64,000 bases of DNA. Source: JBCBSS01 sp039819065. Lineage in GTDB: Bacteria > Bacteroidota > Bacteroidia > Cytophagales > Cyclobacteriaceae. How positions within the stretch are numbered: position 1 is the first letter of the stretch; every line of letters begins with the position of its first letter. The DNA is taken from contig JBCBSS010000007.1 of NCBI GenBank assembly GCA_039819065.1, positions 1 through 64,000 on the forward strand, read 5' to 3'. Position numbers and translations under genes: made by a program. Shown piece after piece: positions 26,153 through 35,375 of the stretch. The notes beneath the pieces were generated by a model, which was not told the DNA's origin, searched no databases, and was given only the letters and a program-made list of their open reading frames with translations.

Positions 26153-26935
26153 ATGAAGAAGTTTATAGTTTTTTTTGTTTTTACACTTATCATTAATTCA
26201 GGCTACGCTACTAATGGGGGCGGCGGTAAAGACCCTAAACCTGTTTCTAGGCAAGGCTTCAGTCAGACCACAAAAAGTTTTGCCCGACCTGATATTCCGG
26301 GAACACTCCTCATAGACTTCGGATTTAATTTTTTGACCAATTCAATCGATACGTTAGATCTTTTCAGCGCTATTGGCTCAAGAACGATTAACTTCTATTA
26401 TCAATACGACATTCCACTGGGTAAGTCCAAATTCTCATTTCACCCTGGATTTGGTTTGGGTCTTGACCGGTACAAGTTCGAAAGGGATGAGACAGTAATT
26501 GGTAGCAATAATTCAAGTGGAGATCGTGTGGTTGACATAGTCTCATTAGGAGATGTACTACCCGACAATACAACTAAGGTGAACAAGTCGATGCTTGTCA
26601 CTAACTACTTAGATATTCCCATAGAGTTCCGCTTTCATACAGATCAAGATGATCCTAAAAGAAGTTTTAGAATAGCAGTCGGAGGAAGAGTAGGGATATT
26701 ATTTGATAGCAAAACCAAGATCAAATACAGAGCTGACGACAACAATAATAAACTGAAAGACAAAAATGACTTCAACGTCAGCCGATTCCGTTATGGAGTA
26801 TATGGCCGTATCGGTGTTGGTAGCTTTAATTTCTTCAGTTATTACAACTTATCAACACTCTTTCAGGAAGGCCAAGGCCCGATAGATGCTAATCCATCTG
26901 GAATAACGGTCGGTATCTCAGTTACTGGATTCTAA
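26153..26935 (+). CDS. Outer-membrane beta-barrel protein of unknown function
   Basis: The 260-residue protein has a signal peptide (MKKFIVFFVFTLIINSGYA), a glycine-rich start, and then alternating strands such as FSFHPGFGLGLDRYKF and YLDIPIEFRFHTD, ending NPSGITVGISVTGF. The barrel form with a periplasmic turn between long loops is typical of the PorT/OMP_b-brl_2 superfamily. A charged loop (RADDNNNKLKDKND) lies near residue 200. No specific role can be assigned. Confidence 0.8.
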   Translation: MKKFIVFFVFTLIINSGYATNGGGGKDPKPVSRQGFSQTTKSFARPDIPGTLLIDFGFNFLTNSIDTLDLFSAIGSRTINFYYQYDIPLGKSKFSFHPGFGLGLDRYKFERDETVIGSNNSSGDRVVDIVSLGDVLPDNTTKVNKSMLVTNYLDIPIEFRFHTDQDDPKRSFRIAVGGRVGILFDSKTKIKYRADDNNNKLKDKNDFNVSRFRYGVYGRIGVGSFNFFSYYNLSTLFQEGQGPIDANPSGITVGISVTGF

Positions 26936-26966
26936 CAAGCGAATAGAAAGGTAGATCGACTAAGAC

Positions 26967-27746
26967 CTACTTTCCTTTGTAAACCGGTTTTCTTTTTTCC
27001 AGAAAAGCAGCGACACCTTCTTGGTAATCCTCACTATTGCCCGCTATTTCCTGGCAATATGCTTCATAATCCAGCATTTCATCGAGTGATGCGTTACCTG
27101 ATTTGTTGAGCATTTTCTTCATTAGACCGATAGCTTTGGTTGGCGCATTGGCGTAGTAATCGGTGTACACTTTCACCGCTTCATCCAGCTCTTCCGCAGG
27201 AACTGTTTTGTTTACCAAACCCATCTCTAATGCCTCTTTACCACTTACTTTATTTCCCATAGTGCTGAGTTCAAAAGCTTTGGCAGATCCTACTAACCTT
27301 GGTAAGAAATAGGAAGAACCCGAATCCAAAACCAGCCCAATATTTACAAATACCTCGATCAAAGAAGCTTGTTCCGAGGCCACTATGATATCACAAGCTA
27401 AAGCAAATGAACAACCAGCCCCTGCCGCTACACCATTCAAACGGCATATCACAGGTTTGGGAAGGTTACGAATTGCTCTAATGATAGGATTATAACGTTT
27501 GTGCAGAGAATCAATGAATGAACGCTTTTCTTGCGTCTGCGAAGCTTTCAGGTCTTGCCCTGAACAAAATGCCTTGCCTTCTCCAGTCAATACAACTACT
27601 CGAACACTGGCATCTTTACTAACGCTTTTAAAAGCATCTTGTAGCTCAAAAGTGATTTTATCATTTAATGCATTATAAACGTCGGGGCGATTAAGTGTGA
27701 TGGTAGCTACACCTTCACTTACTTCATATTTTAGGTGCTCGAACAT
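26967..27746 (-). CDS. Enoyl-CoA hydratase/isomerase family protein (PaaG-like)
   Basis: A 259-residue crotonase-fold protein. The CoA-binding and oxyanion segments are GKAFCSGQDLKAS (about 57-69) and RLNGVAAGAGCSFALACD (about 102-119), followed by EVFVNIGLVLDSGSSYFLPRLVG, which fits the PaaG isomerase type with an aspartate at the active site. PaaG converts ring-epoxyphenylacetyl-CoA to an oxepin, but no other phenylacetate genes are present, so a general hydratase or isomerase role is equally possible. Confidence 0.88.
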   Translation of the reverse strand: MFEHLKYEVSEGVATITLNRPDVYNALNDKITFELQDAFKSVSKDASVRVVVLTGEGKAFCSGQDLKASQTQEKRSFIDSLHKRYNPIIRAIRNLPKPVICRLNGVAAGAGCSFALACDIIVASEQASLIEVFVNIGLVLDSGSSYFLPRLVGSAKAFELSTMGNKVSGKEALEMGLVNKTVPAEELDEAVKVYTDYYANAPTKAIGLMKKMLNKSGNASLDEMLDYEAYCQEIAGNSEDYQEGVAAFLEKRKPVYKGK

Positions 27747-27844
27747 GGGTTCGTTTGATGTTAAGATGGAACATGGGTTTTGATTCTCGAATATAATATT
27801 ATCGGCGTAATTCTATTGAATAAATGAGAGGTAGGAAGACCAAT

Positions 27845-28459
27845 TCAATTCAGAAATACAGATGATGTGAAGCCAGCAAATAACCCCAAGAGGGCGCCAG
27901 CATAAACTTCCTTGGTGTTATGAGCATTCAGTAATAACCTTGAAGACATTAGCGCTCCGGCCAAAACAACTAATCCGGCTATGGGGTATATTAATAAAAT
28001 ATCAGAGGTGCGGGCTGCCAATCCAGACATGAAACCCAAAACACCACAAATAGCAATACTATGTATGCTGATCTTAAAGTAAAAGTTAACCACAAATGCC
28101 ACGCACAAAGAAACGGTCGACATGAGTAAAATGATATTGACGTTGTTGTCAGAAAGAATATTGTTGAAAAAGTAAGTGGCTGCTATATAATAAGTTATAG
28201 TAAAGATATATGGGTAAATCCTTTCACGGCGATCGGTCATTTGGAAGTTGGGGATCATGGTAGTCAACTTCATAATAAGCATCGATATCAAAGGCAAAAC
28301 ATAAGTCATTATGACAATAATGAGCAGGTAAGTATCGAAATTACCGGTAATTTGCTCTATCACCAGTGGCTCAAAAAAGAAGAGGACAACGAATAAAAGC
28401 GAAGTCATCAGCAGTGGGTGGAAAACCACTGATAGGGTGTTGGCCAGGAGTCGGATCAC
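27845..28459 (-). CDS. PAP2-like integral membrane protein with altered active-site motif
   Basis: The 204-residue protein has about six membrane segments. The end contains SRLLLNAHNTKEVYAGALLG, which mirrors the third PAP2 phosphatase motif SRx5Hx3D with Glu in place of Asp. The middle motif (normally PSGH) reads SIHS and the first motif is not clear. It may be an inactive or divergent member of the lipid phosphatase family. The start is GTG at 28457-28459, 2 nt after rpoN's stop, so it is the second gene of the rpoN unit. Confidence 0.65.
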   Translation of the reverse strand: MIRLLANTLSVVFHPLLMTSLLFVVLFFFEPLVIEQITGNFDTYLLIIVIMTYVLPLISMLIMKLTTMIPNFQMTDRRERIYPYIFTITYYIAATYFFNNILSDNNVNIILLMSTVSLCVAFVVNFYFKISIHSIAICGVLGFMSGLAARTSDILLIYPIAGLVVLAGALMSSRLLLNAHNTKEVYAGALLGLFAGFTSSVFLN

Positions 28460-28461
28460 TA

Positions 28462-29898
28462 TTATAATTCCTTTCTGAGACGGGCAACGGGAATGCCGAG
28501 TTGCTCTCTGTATTTAGCTACGGTTCTTCTCGCGATATTGTATCCTTTGGCCTTTAGAATTTTTTCAAGTTTATCGTCTGAAAGCGGCTTTTTCTTGTCT
28601 TCCTCTTCGATTACCGTTTTAAGGGTATGCTTCACTTCCCTGCTACTTACATCCTCACCAGATTCGGTAGCGATACCTTCCGAGAAGAAGTATTTAAGTG
28701 GAAAAATACCGAAGTCGGTTTGCACACTTTTACTGTTAGCTACCCTAGATACAGTGGAGATATCCATGCTAATAATATTGGCTATGTCCTTGAGAATCAT
28801 AGGCCTTAGCTTGGTTTCGTCCCCCTCAAGAAAATAGTCATATTGGAAGTCAACTATGGCCCTCATAGTATTTAGTAGGGTATGTTGCCGCTGTCGTATG
28901 GCATCTATGAACCACTTCGCCGAATCTAGCTTTTGCTTGACAAACGATACGGTCTCTTTCAGCTTTTTATCTTTCTTATCACTTTTATCATAAGCCTTGA
29001 ACATCTCAGAGTATGATCGGCTTATTTTCAACTCAGGTGCGTTTCTAGAATTTAAGGACAGCTCTAACTTGCCATCATTATTGACCAAGATAAAATCAGG
29101 AATCAAATATTGGGTCCTAACTAAATTGGAACTACCTCCACCTGGTTTTGGGTTTAGCTTTCTGATTAGCTCTATAGCATCCTTTACAAAATCCTCGTCC
29201 TCAATGTCCAACTTCTTCATGATCTTGCTGTAATGCTTTTTGGTAAACTCATCATAGCAACTCTCAATGATTCTACGCGCTACCACCACATCTACATTGT
29301 GATCATCCATTCTTTCTAATTGGAGTAGTAAACACTCCTGAAGATTTCTGGCCGCGATTCCCGGTGGATCAAAGGTTTGTATCCTTCTGAGCAATTCTTC
29401 TATCTCATCAGCGTCCGTCTCGATGTTCTGTGCGAAGGCCAAATCATTGATGATAGAATCTATGTCACGCCGGATATAGCCATCTCCTTCTATGCTACCG
29501 ACCAGTTGCTTGCCAATAGCGAATAAACGGTCATCAAGACGCAAGTACCCCAATTGAGTCATGAGTTGCTCATTGAGCGTGGTATGCATGGGTATTGGCA
29601 TGTCTCGGTCTTCGCCATTGTCACCGTCACCCTGCATTTTATAGCCACTAAAGTCATCATCACGCAGGTAATCATCAATGTCCAGTTCTTCACTGGATTC
29701 AGATGACGTTTCATCAAATGAATCTGAATCAGAATCTTCAGCCTGTTCCTTCCCCTCTTCCAGAGCAGGGTTTACTTCAAGCTCTTCTTCAATTCTAGTC
29801 TCTAATTCCGCAGTAGGAATTTGGAGCAGCTTGATGAATTGTATCTGCTGTGGAGATAACTTCTGACTTAATGTTTGTGTAAGGTTAAGTTTTTGCAT
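28462..29898 (-). CDS. rpoN: RNA polymerase sigma-54 factor RpoN
   Basis: The 478-residue protein has the glutamine-rich activator region (LTQTLSQKLSPQQIQFIKLLQIP), an acidic linker (about 50-95), the core-binding domain (PGIAARNLQECLLLQLER) and the DNA-binding part with the RpoN box ARRTVAKYREQLGIP near the C-terminus. It recognises -24/-12 promoters and needs an AAA+ activator such as the one at 35365-36741. The PAP2-like gene follows directly. Confidence 0.97.
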   Translation of the reverse strand: MQKLNLTQTLSQKLSPQQIQFIKLLQIPTAELETRIEEELEVNPALEEGKEQAEDSDSDSFDETSSESSEELDIDDYLRDDDFSGYKMQGDGDNGEDRDMPIPMHTTLNEQLMTQLGYLRLDDRLFAIGKQLVGSIEGDGYIRRDIDSIINDLAFAQNIETDADEIEELLRRIQTFDPPGIAARNLQECLLLQLERMDDHNVDVVVARRIIESCYDEFTKKHYSKIMKKLDIEDEDFVKDAIELIRKLNPKPGGGSSNLVRTQYLIPDFILVNNDGKLELSLNSRNAPELKISRSYSEMFKAYDKSDKKDKKLKETVSFVKQKLDSAKWFIDAIRQRQHTLLNTMRAIVDFQYDYFLEGDETKLRPMILKDIANIISMDISTVSRVANSKSVQTDFGIFPLKYFFSEGIATESGEDVSSREVKHTLKTVIEEEDKKKPLSDDKLEKILKAKGYNIARRTVAKYREQLGIPVARLRKEL

Positions 29899-30015
29899 CT
29901 ATAACACGCCTAGTGTAGACTATACCCTCTTTTCAAATTTATCATATTTTGACTATAACTTTGATAAAAAGGGCAAATTATCGTTTTTTTGCCCATCAAT
30001 TTTAAGGCCAAAAAA

Positions 30016-31452
30016 ATGTCCACAAGAACAAAAATCAAAGAAATTCTCGCGGAGCAGAAGATAGGTTCACAAGTGCTCGTGAAGGGCTGGGTGAGAAGCT
30101 TTAGAAACAACACTTTTATTGCCATTAACGATGGTTCTACTATCAATAACATTCAGGCCGTAGTCGACTTTGAAAATACAGAAGAAGCACTACTAAAGAA
30201 GATAACAGTTGGTGCGTGTGTGAGTTTAGAAGGAGAATTGATCGAATCGCAGGGTAAGGGACAAGATGTAGAGATTGTCGTCAGTAATTTAGAAGTACTA
30301 GGGCTTGCTGATTTATCTGCTTACCCACTTCAACCTAAGCGGCACACTTTAGAGTTTTTGAGAAATAAAGCGCATCTAAGAGCGCGCACCAATACTTTCA
30401 GCGCGGTTTACAGGATCAGGCACGCTATGATTTTTGCGGTACACAAATTCTTTAACGATAAGGGTTTTTACAACATTCATACTCCGATCATTACCGGATC
30501 TGATGCTGAGGGTGCCGGAGAAACCTTTCACGTCACTGCACTAGATTTAAATGATGTACCCAAAACGTCGGAAGGCCAGGTAGATTATTCAGAAGACTTC
30601 TTTAAAAAGGAAGCCAATCTGACAGTATCAGGTCAGCTTGAAGGGGAGACCGCGGCGTTGGCACTGAGTGAGATTTATACTTTTGGCCCTACATTCAGAG
30701 CGGAAAACTCCAATACTACAAGGCACTTGGCTGAGTTCTGGATGATTGAGCCGGAAATGGCTTTCTATGATCTGAATGACAACATGGATCTGTCCGAGGA
30801 GTTTCTGAAATACCTGGTTAAATATGCATTAGACAATTGCCGAGAAGACCTGGCTTTTCTGGAAAAGCGTTTGCTAGATGAGGAAAAGACCAAACCTCAA
30901 CAAGAAAGAAGTGAGTTATCCTTACTCGAAAAGCTTCAGTTCGTTCTGGATAACGACTTCGTCAGAGTTACCTATACAGAGGCAGTCGATATTTTAAGAA
31001 ACTCGAAGCCTAACAAGAAGAAGAAGTTTGCCTATCTCATTGAAGAATGGGGAGCTGACCTTCAATCTGAGCACGAACGTTTCTTGGTAGAAAAGCACTT
31101 CAAGAAACCGGTCATTCTATACAACTACCCCAAAGACATCAAAGCATTTTACATGCGCCTCAATGAGGATGACAAGACGGTAGCCGCTATGGATGTGCTC
31201 TTCCCGGGTATCGGTGAGATCATAGGCGGTTCGCAGAGAGAGGAGCGATACGACGAACTGACATCACGTATGAAAGAAATGGGTGTGCCGGAAAGTGAAC
31301 TTTGGTGGTATTTAGAACTCAGGCAATTCGGATCGGCACCACATAGTGGATTTGGCCTCGGCTTTGAAAGGATGATGCAATTTATCACTGGTATGAACAA
31401 CATCAGGGACGTGATACCTTTTCCTCGAACTCCAGGTAGTGCGGAATTCTAG
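30016..31452 (+). CDS. asnS: Asparagine--tRNA ligase
   Basis: 478 residues from the ATG at 30016 (MSTRTKIKEILAEQ); an ATG at 29989 in frame would add nine residues. The N-terminal OB domain has KGWVRSFRNNTFIAINDGS, followed by class II motifs: FTVSGQLEGE-like LTVSGQLEGETAALAL, TFRAENSNTTRHLAEFWMIEPE (motif 2) and GFGLGFERMMQFITG (motif 3). It charges tRNA-Asn directly. It is divergent from rpoN and is followed by a 527-bp non-coding stretch. Confidence 0.97.
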   Translation: MSTRTKIKEILAEQKIGSQVLVKGWVRSFRNNTFIAINDGSTINNIQAVVDFENTEEALLKKITVGACVSLEGELIESQGKGQDVEIVVSNLEVLGLADLSAYPLQPKRHTLEFLRNKAHLRARTNTFSAVYRIRHAMIFAVHKFFNDKGFYNIHTPIITGSDAEGAGETFHVTALDLNDVPKTSEGQVDYSEDFFKKEANLTVSGQLEGETAALALSEIYTFGPTFRAENSNTTRHLAEFWMIEPEMAFYDLNDNMDLSEEFLKYLVKYALDNCREDLAFLEKRLLDEEKTKPQQERSELSLLEKLQFVLDNDFVRVTYTEAVDILRNSKPNKKKKFAYLIEEWGADLQSEHERFLVEKHFKKPVILYNYPKDIKAFYMRLNEDDKTVAAMDVLFPGIGEIIGGSQREERYDELTSRMKEMGVPESELWWYLELRQFGSAPHSGFGLGFERMMQFITGMNNIRDVIPFPRTPGSAEF

Positions 31453-31979
31453 CCTTATTGTGTCGACTGAATCCGTAATGTCATTTGGATAACTATTAAA
31501 TGACACTCAAAGGTCAGTACTACTAATTATTCTCAGATAGCTTTGTAGTTAATCAGATATTACTATAAATTTAAAATAGTGTTATCTTTTCGGGTGTCAG
31601 TACTTGCACACTGACGAAGCATTTTTTAGAAGATTGCCTTTAGGGCACGAATTTTGTACCGATGGAAACTGGGTTACTCAAAGCGTTATATGATTATTAA
31701 TAGGAGAGCCAAGTTCTTAATTTTTACCGGTAACGCATATTAAAAGGGATTAATCGACGTTAAATAGGGTCTTTAAAATAGTACTTCTCAGAAGTATTGT
31801 TTTTAGTATTGTGGATTATTAGCAACATACTTATGCTGATCTCCATTGAAAACTTACATTACCCTGTGTTGACAACAAGTATGATTAAAAGCTAATAAGG
31901 AACTTAACAACAACAATATTTTTTTATTGAATTTAAACTTTTCGAAACAAACCTAATCTAAGAACAAAAGAAAATAGCA
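31453..31979. other. 527-bp gene-free interval after asnS
   Basis: No credible open frame is present. A hairpin with 8-bp arms TGTCATTT (31479-31486) and AAATGACA (31498-31505) may end the asnS transcript but lacks a T tract. A weaker stem GTCAGT/ACTGAC (31596-31615) is followed by TTTTTT at 31622. The rest is AT-rich and could be a long leader of the small gene at 31980; no known riboswitch or RNA was recognised. Confidence 0.5.
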
Positions 31980-32222
31980 ATGGTAAGGATACGACTAGAA
32001 GTAGTGAAGACAAATGAGGCAGAAGCAGCAATTGCTGAAGCTTTGGCTGAAAGCATCAGACAAGATTTGGCGGGCTTAGAGTGCCCTCACGGACATGACC
32101 ACAGCGAAGTGGTGGTGACGGTAGATAAGAGCAAGATATCATCCGTAAAGACTCGTATCCACGCTTGCTGCAAAAGCTTCCAAGAGCAAATTGAAGATGC
32201 ACTTTATGCTGTCAAAGCCTAA
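31980..32222 (+). CDS. Small Cys/His-rich protein of unknown function
   Basis: An 80-residue soluble protein, with an acidic helical N-terminus (residues 10-30), then ECPHGHDHSEVVVTVDKSK and HACCKSFQEQIEDAL. The CPHGHDH and HACC clusters together give three cysteines and four histidines that could bind a metal such as zinc. No family is recognised. It appears to be a single gene with an unusually long upstream non-coding region. Base composition and codon use look normal for the window, supporting a real gene. Confidence 0.7.
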   Translation: MVRIRLEVVKTNEAEAAIAEALAESIRQDLAGLECPHGHDHSEVVVTVDKSKISSVKTRIHACCKSFQEQIEDALYAVKA

Positions 32223-32259
32223 TCCCTTTAGGGTATCGAGCTTTGAGTTGACCACAGCA

Positions 32260-33360
32260 TTATTTATTCCACTGAGTTAGTTCTTCTATGTACATTGGCT
32301 CACACACCTCGAGCCAACTTTTAAATTCTTCGGTATGGGATTCATGTGAAGGCAGGTATTCGACCAGTTTACTGATATCGAACTCATTGTCAAAAATCCC
32401 TATGCCGGCGTTTTTAGCGTCAATGGCATTACAAGCTTGTTCATATTGCCCGTCAACAGGTACCATTAAGACAGGCTTAGCCAAATAAAAAGCTTCACAG
32501 ATTGATTCGAAACCGGCAGTGCTTACATAACCAGAACAGCGACTCATGTAATCGAGGAACTTCCGGTCATTAATTCTGTGAAATGTAAGGTTTTTCGATA
32601 CTTCCAGCGTTTCAGGAGCCTCAGGTTTATCCCAGAAGCAGTGTAATTTGATATGACTGTTCTTCTCATGCCAGCGCATAATCTCCTCCCCATATCCGCT
32701 ATTGACCATGTAACCTAAGATATAAGAATGATCTTCAGCCTGAAGATCGAAAAGCTCTTTTCTCAATAAGGGAGGTGTTACCCTGGTTCTTTTTAGTGCT
32801 CGCTCAGGATACTTACAAAAGGAAAGCGCCAATCTTCTATCTGCTCCTAGGGAAGTGAGAAAGTTATTGAAGCGAAATAGTGGTTTATCTAGCATTCTAC
32901 CCTTGGCAAAAATAAAATCGGGGTGTTTTGCGAGGTATTGATGACCGATGCATACAAAACGTGACTTTGGACGGTAGAAAAAGGAATACAACCCTCCCAG
33001 AAAGTCATAGAAGTTGATAATTACATCAGGCTTATGCTCTTTGACCTTCTTTGCAATGAGGTTAAGGCTTTTGATGTAAACATGTAGATTGGCTATGCCG
33101 TAAAAAATGGTGGCCGTGAGATTGATAGATTTGTTGTTCTTATCCGTTTTGAAATTGGGGCTTTGCACACCATATATCTCGGACTGGATTTTCTCAGTAA
33201 AAAAGCTGGGGATCTCTCGTCTTTTACTTTTACCTACGATCACACAACTGACTTCATGACCGTTTTTGTTAAGTATGTTGTAAAGCGAAATGGCCTGCGT
33301 CATGTGACCTCTACCCTCACCCTGGACTATGAAAAGATATTTAAGAGGTTTTTCGCTCAT
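32260..33360 (-). CDS. GT-B fold glycosyltransferase family protein (MurG/UGT-like)
   Basis: A 366-residue protein. The N-terminal Rossmann half starts YLFIVQGEGRGHMTQAISLY, the acceptor-side signature of MurG/UGT-type enzymes. The C-terminal half has the donor site GYVSTAGFESICEAFYLAKPVLMVPVDGQYEQACNA (around 285-320). No signal peptide is present. It probably moves a sugar from a nucleotide donor to a lipid or carbohydrate acceptor at the membrane face. The substrate is unknown. It stands alone between the small Cys/His gene and an acyl carrier protein. Confidence 0.85.
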   Translation of the reverse strand: MSEKPLKYLFIVQGEGRGHMTQAISLYNILNKNGHEVSCVIVGKSKRREIPSFFTEKIQSEIYGVQSPNFKTDKNNKSINLTATIFYGIANLHVYIKSLNLIAKKVKEHKPDVIINFYDFLGGLYSFFYRPKSRFVCIGHQYLAKHPDFIFAKGRMLDKPLFRFNNFLTSLGADRRLALSFCKYPERALKRTRVTPPLLRKELFDLQAEDHSYILGYMVNSGYGEEIMRWHEKNSHIKLHCFWDKPEAPETLEVSKNLTFHRINDRKFLDYMSRCSGYVSTAGFESICEAFYLAKPVLMVPVDGQYEQACNAIDAKNAGIGIFDNEFDISKLVEYLPSHESHTEEFKSWLEVCEPMYIEELTQWNK

Positions 33361-33503
33361 TGATTATCTCTGCATCATTAGTCATGCACTCTAAGTATAC
33401 TTTACAACGCTACGCTTATTGGATACGGCATATCAATGAAATATTGAAAGTGAAGCAGTCAGGGAAGTGAGAGACCGCACACTGAGTATAGTACTTTAGC
33501 AGT

Positions 33504-33743
33504 CTATTCGGATTTCTTTTTACCGATGTAGTTTACTGCATCGCTTATGGTTTTAAGTTTTTCAGCATCTTCGTCAGGAATTCTAATGCTGAAGGTTTGT
33601 TCAAACTCCATAACCAGTTCGGCATAATCCAGAGAATCGATACCCAAATCCTTCACAAAATTAGCATCAGGTGTTACTTCTGTTTCAGCTATACCAAGCT
33701 TATCCACAAGGATTTTGGTAATGGCTCCGTCGATATTTTCCAT
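33504..33743 (-). CDS. Acyl carrier protein
   Basis: 79 residues from the ATG at 33741-33743 (MENIDGAITKILVDKLG). The phosphopantetheine serine is S37 in KDLGIDSLDYAELVMEFE, with the usual helix II acidic face, ending SDAVNYIGKKK. The longer open frame (to 33857) adds an implausible hydrophobic N-terminus. It is not next to fatty-acid synthesis genes, so it may be either a second carrier or the main ACP placed outside the usual cluster. Confidence 0.9.
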   Translation of the reverse strand: MENIDGAITKILVDKLGIAETEVTPDANFVKDLGIDSLDYAELVMEFEQTFSIRIPDEDAEKLKTISDAVNYIGKKKSE

Positions 33744-34022
33744 ATCAGGTGGGTAAAGTTGTAGATCGAGATTCGGCCATAAAACTATAAAATCTAGGAT
33801 AATAACTAACGTGAGTTCTATATAAATAGGGAACAAAACATAAAAAAACAATCCCATCGCAGTTAAACGGAGATATCTTTCTCAATTAAAGGTTAGTTGC
33901 CGCTTCTATGTCACAGATTTTGCCAAAAAGAGTTCTCTAAAGAACGAAAAGACTGTTTTTTTAATGTTTTGCTCGAAAATCCGCTGGTTCTATTTGGAAA
34001 CTCAGGTTAACTAAGTATAAAT

Positions 34023-35375
34023 TCAAAATTTCAAAAAGAACTCCGTACCCTCGTCAATTTTTGATTTAACCCCAAGTGTCCCCTGGTGTTGGCGCATAAT
34101 TTGACGGGATAGACTTAGGCCTATTCCGGAACCACTCTTTTTGGTAGTAAAAAAGGGGATGAAGATTTTATCTAATGCTTCTTCCTCGATTCCTGAGCCA
34201 TTATCCTTAACTGATATAATGGGACGACCCTTGTCCCCATAATAAGCTGTTAGTTCAATCAATCTGAGTGTTTGCTCATCAAATGCCTGAGTGGCATTTT
34301 TGACTAGGTTGATCAGCACCTGCTCGATCAATTCCTTATCTGCGTTTATAGAAAGATTGGAAGGCTCCACATTCACCTTCAATTGAATATTGTTTGCTTC
34401 TATTTCCTTTTTTAGTAACACACAAAGCTCGGAGAACAGTTGCTGTATATTAATTACCGATAGCTTGGGCTTAGGAATGTGAGTGAGGTTTCTAAAGTCT
34501 TGTACGAAGCGTATCAACCCCTTACTTCTTTTTTGTATGGTTTGGATCGCGAGATGGATATCTCCTACTTCTTCATCCGAGAAACTATAATCTTCCGTTC
34601 CCTCAAGTTGATGCCTTAGTTCCTGTTCTACTGTGGTGGCCAAAGATGAAATAGGCGTTACTGAATTCATGATTTCATGAGTAAGTACCCTTACCAGGTT
34701 CTGCCACGCCTCCATTTCTTTTTCCTCCAATTCACTCTGAATATTCTGAAGGGAAACAAGTTTGTATTCCTCACCTCTCAGTGTCAACTCTATGGCATAA
34801 ACAGCTAACTGCACTATTTCTCCACCTACTTCCAACCGCACCAGATCACGACCTCCTGTCATAAGCCTGGAAAAAATCTCTACTAAAGGTTCACTGAGCG
34901 TTTTAAGCTCATCTACATTTTCTATCTGGTCAATTTTAAGCAGCTTTTTAGCGGCCGTATTCATAATCTGAATGGTACCATTTTTATCGAAAGTGATAAG
35001 CCCGATACCTACATGCTGAACGATGTTCTTAAGGTATTGGAAGTCTGCCTCCTTGTCTTTGCGGATGTCTCTGAGTCTTTCGAGTACTTTGTTTAATTCC
35101 TGATTGAGCTTGTCGACAGAAGAGTTGGAGCCTGTGGCTTTGTAGGAGTAGGACAGGTCATCATACTCTATAGAGTTGAGAAAGGTGATGATCTCGCGAT
35201 TAGAACGGTCCAGATGCCTGATAAGAGAAAAGACTTGTAGGCCAACTAGCCCGAGCACGATCAGTTGATTGATGGCAAACCCATCATTATAGGCCAAAAA
35301 TGCCAAAACGAAAATGGTGGCCGTAAGAGCGACCACTCGAATGATAATGGAGCTTTTTGAACCTCTAAAGTCCAT
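34023..35375 (-). CDS. NtrB-type sensor histidine kinase with PAS domain
   Basis: The 450-residue protein has two membrane segments at about 10-27 and 37-53, a PAS domain at about 112-210 (NIVQHVGIGLITFDKNGTIQIMN), then the dimerisation helix with H233 in VLTHEIMNSVTPISSL, the N box INLVKNATQAF and G boxes SVKDNGSGIEEE and GSGIGLSLSRQIM. It partners with the sigma-54 activator upstream, with which it overlaps by 11 nt. The signal is unknown. Confidence 0.93.
   Translation of the reverse strand: MDFRGSKSSIIIRVVALTATIFVLAFLAYNDGFAINQLIVLGLVGLQVFSLIRHLDRSNREIITFLNSIEYDDLSYSYKATGSNSSVDKLNQELNKVLERLRDIRKDKEADFQYLKNIVQHVGIGLITFDKNGTIQIMNTAAKKLLKIDQIENVDELKTLSEPLVEIFSRLMTGGRDLVRLEVGGEIVQLAVYAIELTLRGEEYKLVSLQNIQSELEEKEMEAWQNLVRVLTHEIMNSVTPISSLATTVEQELRHQLEGTEDYSFSDEEVGDIHLAIQTIQKRSKGLIRFVQDFRNLTHIPKPKLSVINIQQLFSELCVLLKKEIEANNIQLKVNVEPSNLSINADKELIEQVLINLVKNATQAFDEQTLRLIELTAYYGDKGRPIISVKDNGSGIEEEALDKIFIPFFTTKKSGSGIGLSLSRQIMRQHQGTLGVKSKIDEGTEFFLKF

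Noticed and set aside
28493..28837. 114-residue open frame antisense to rpoN
   Set aside because: It is opposite conserved RpoN sequence.
31453..31979. Known riboswitch or housekeeping RNA (RNase P, SRP RNA, 6S, tmRNA)
   Set aside because: None of the hallmark sequences was recognised in this interval.
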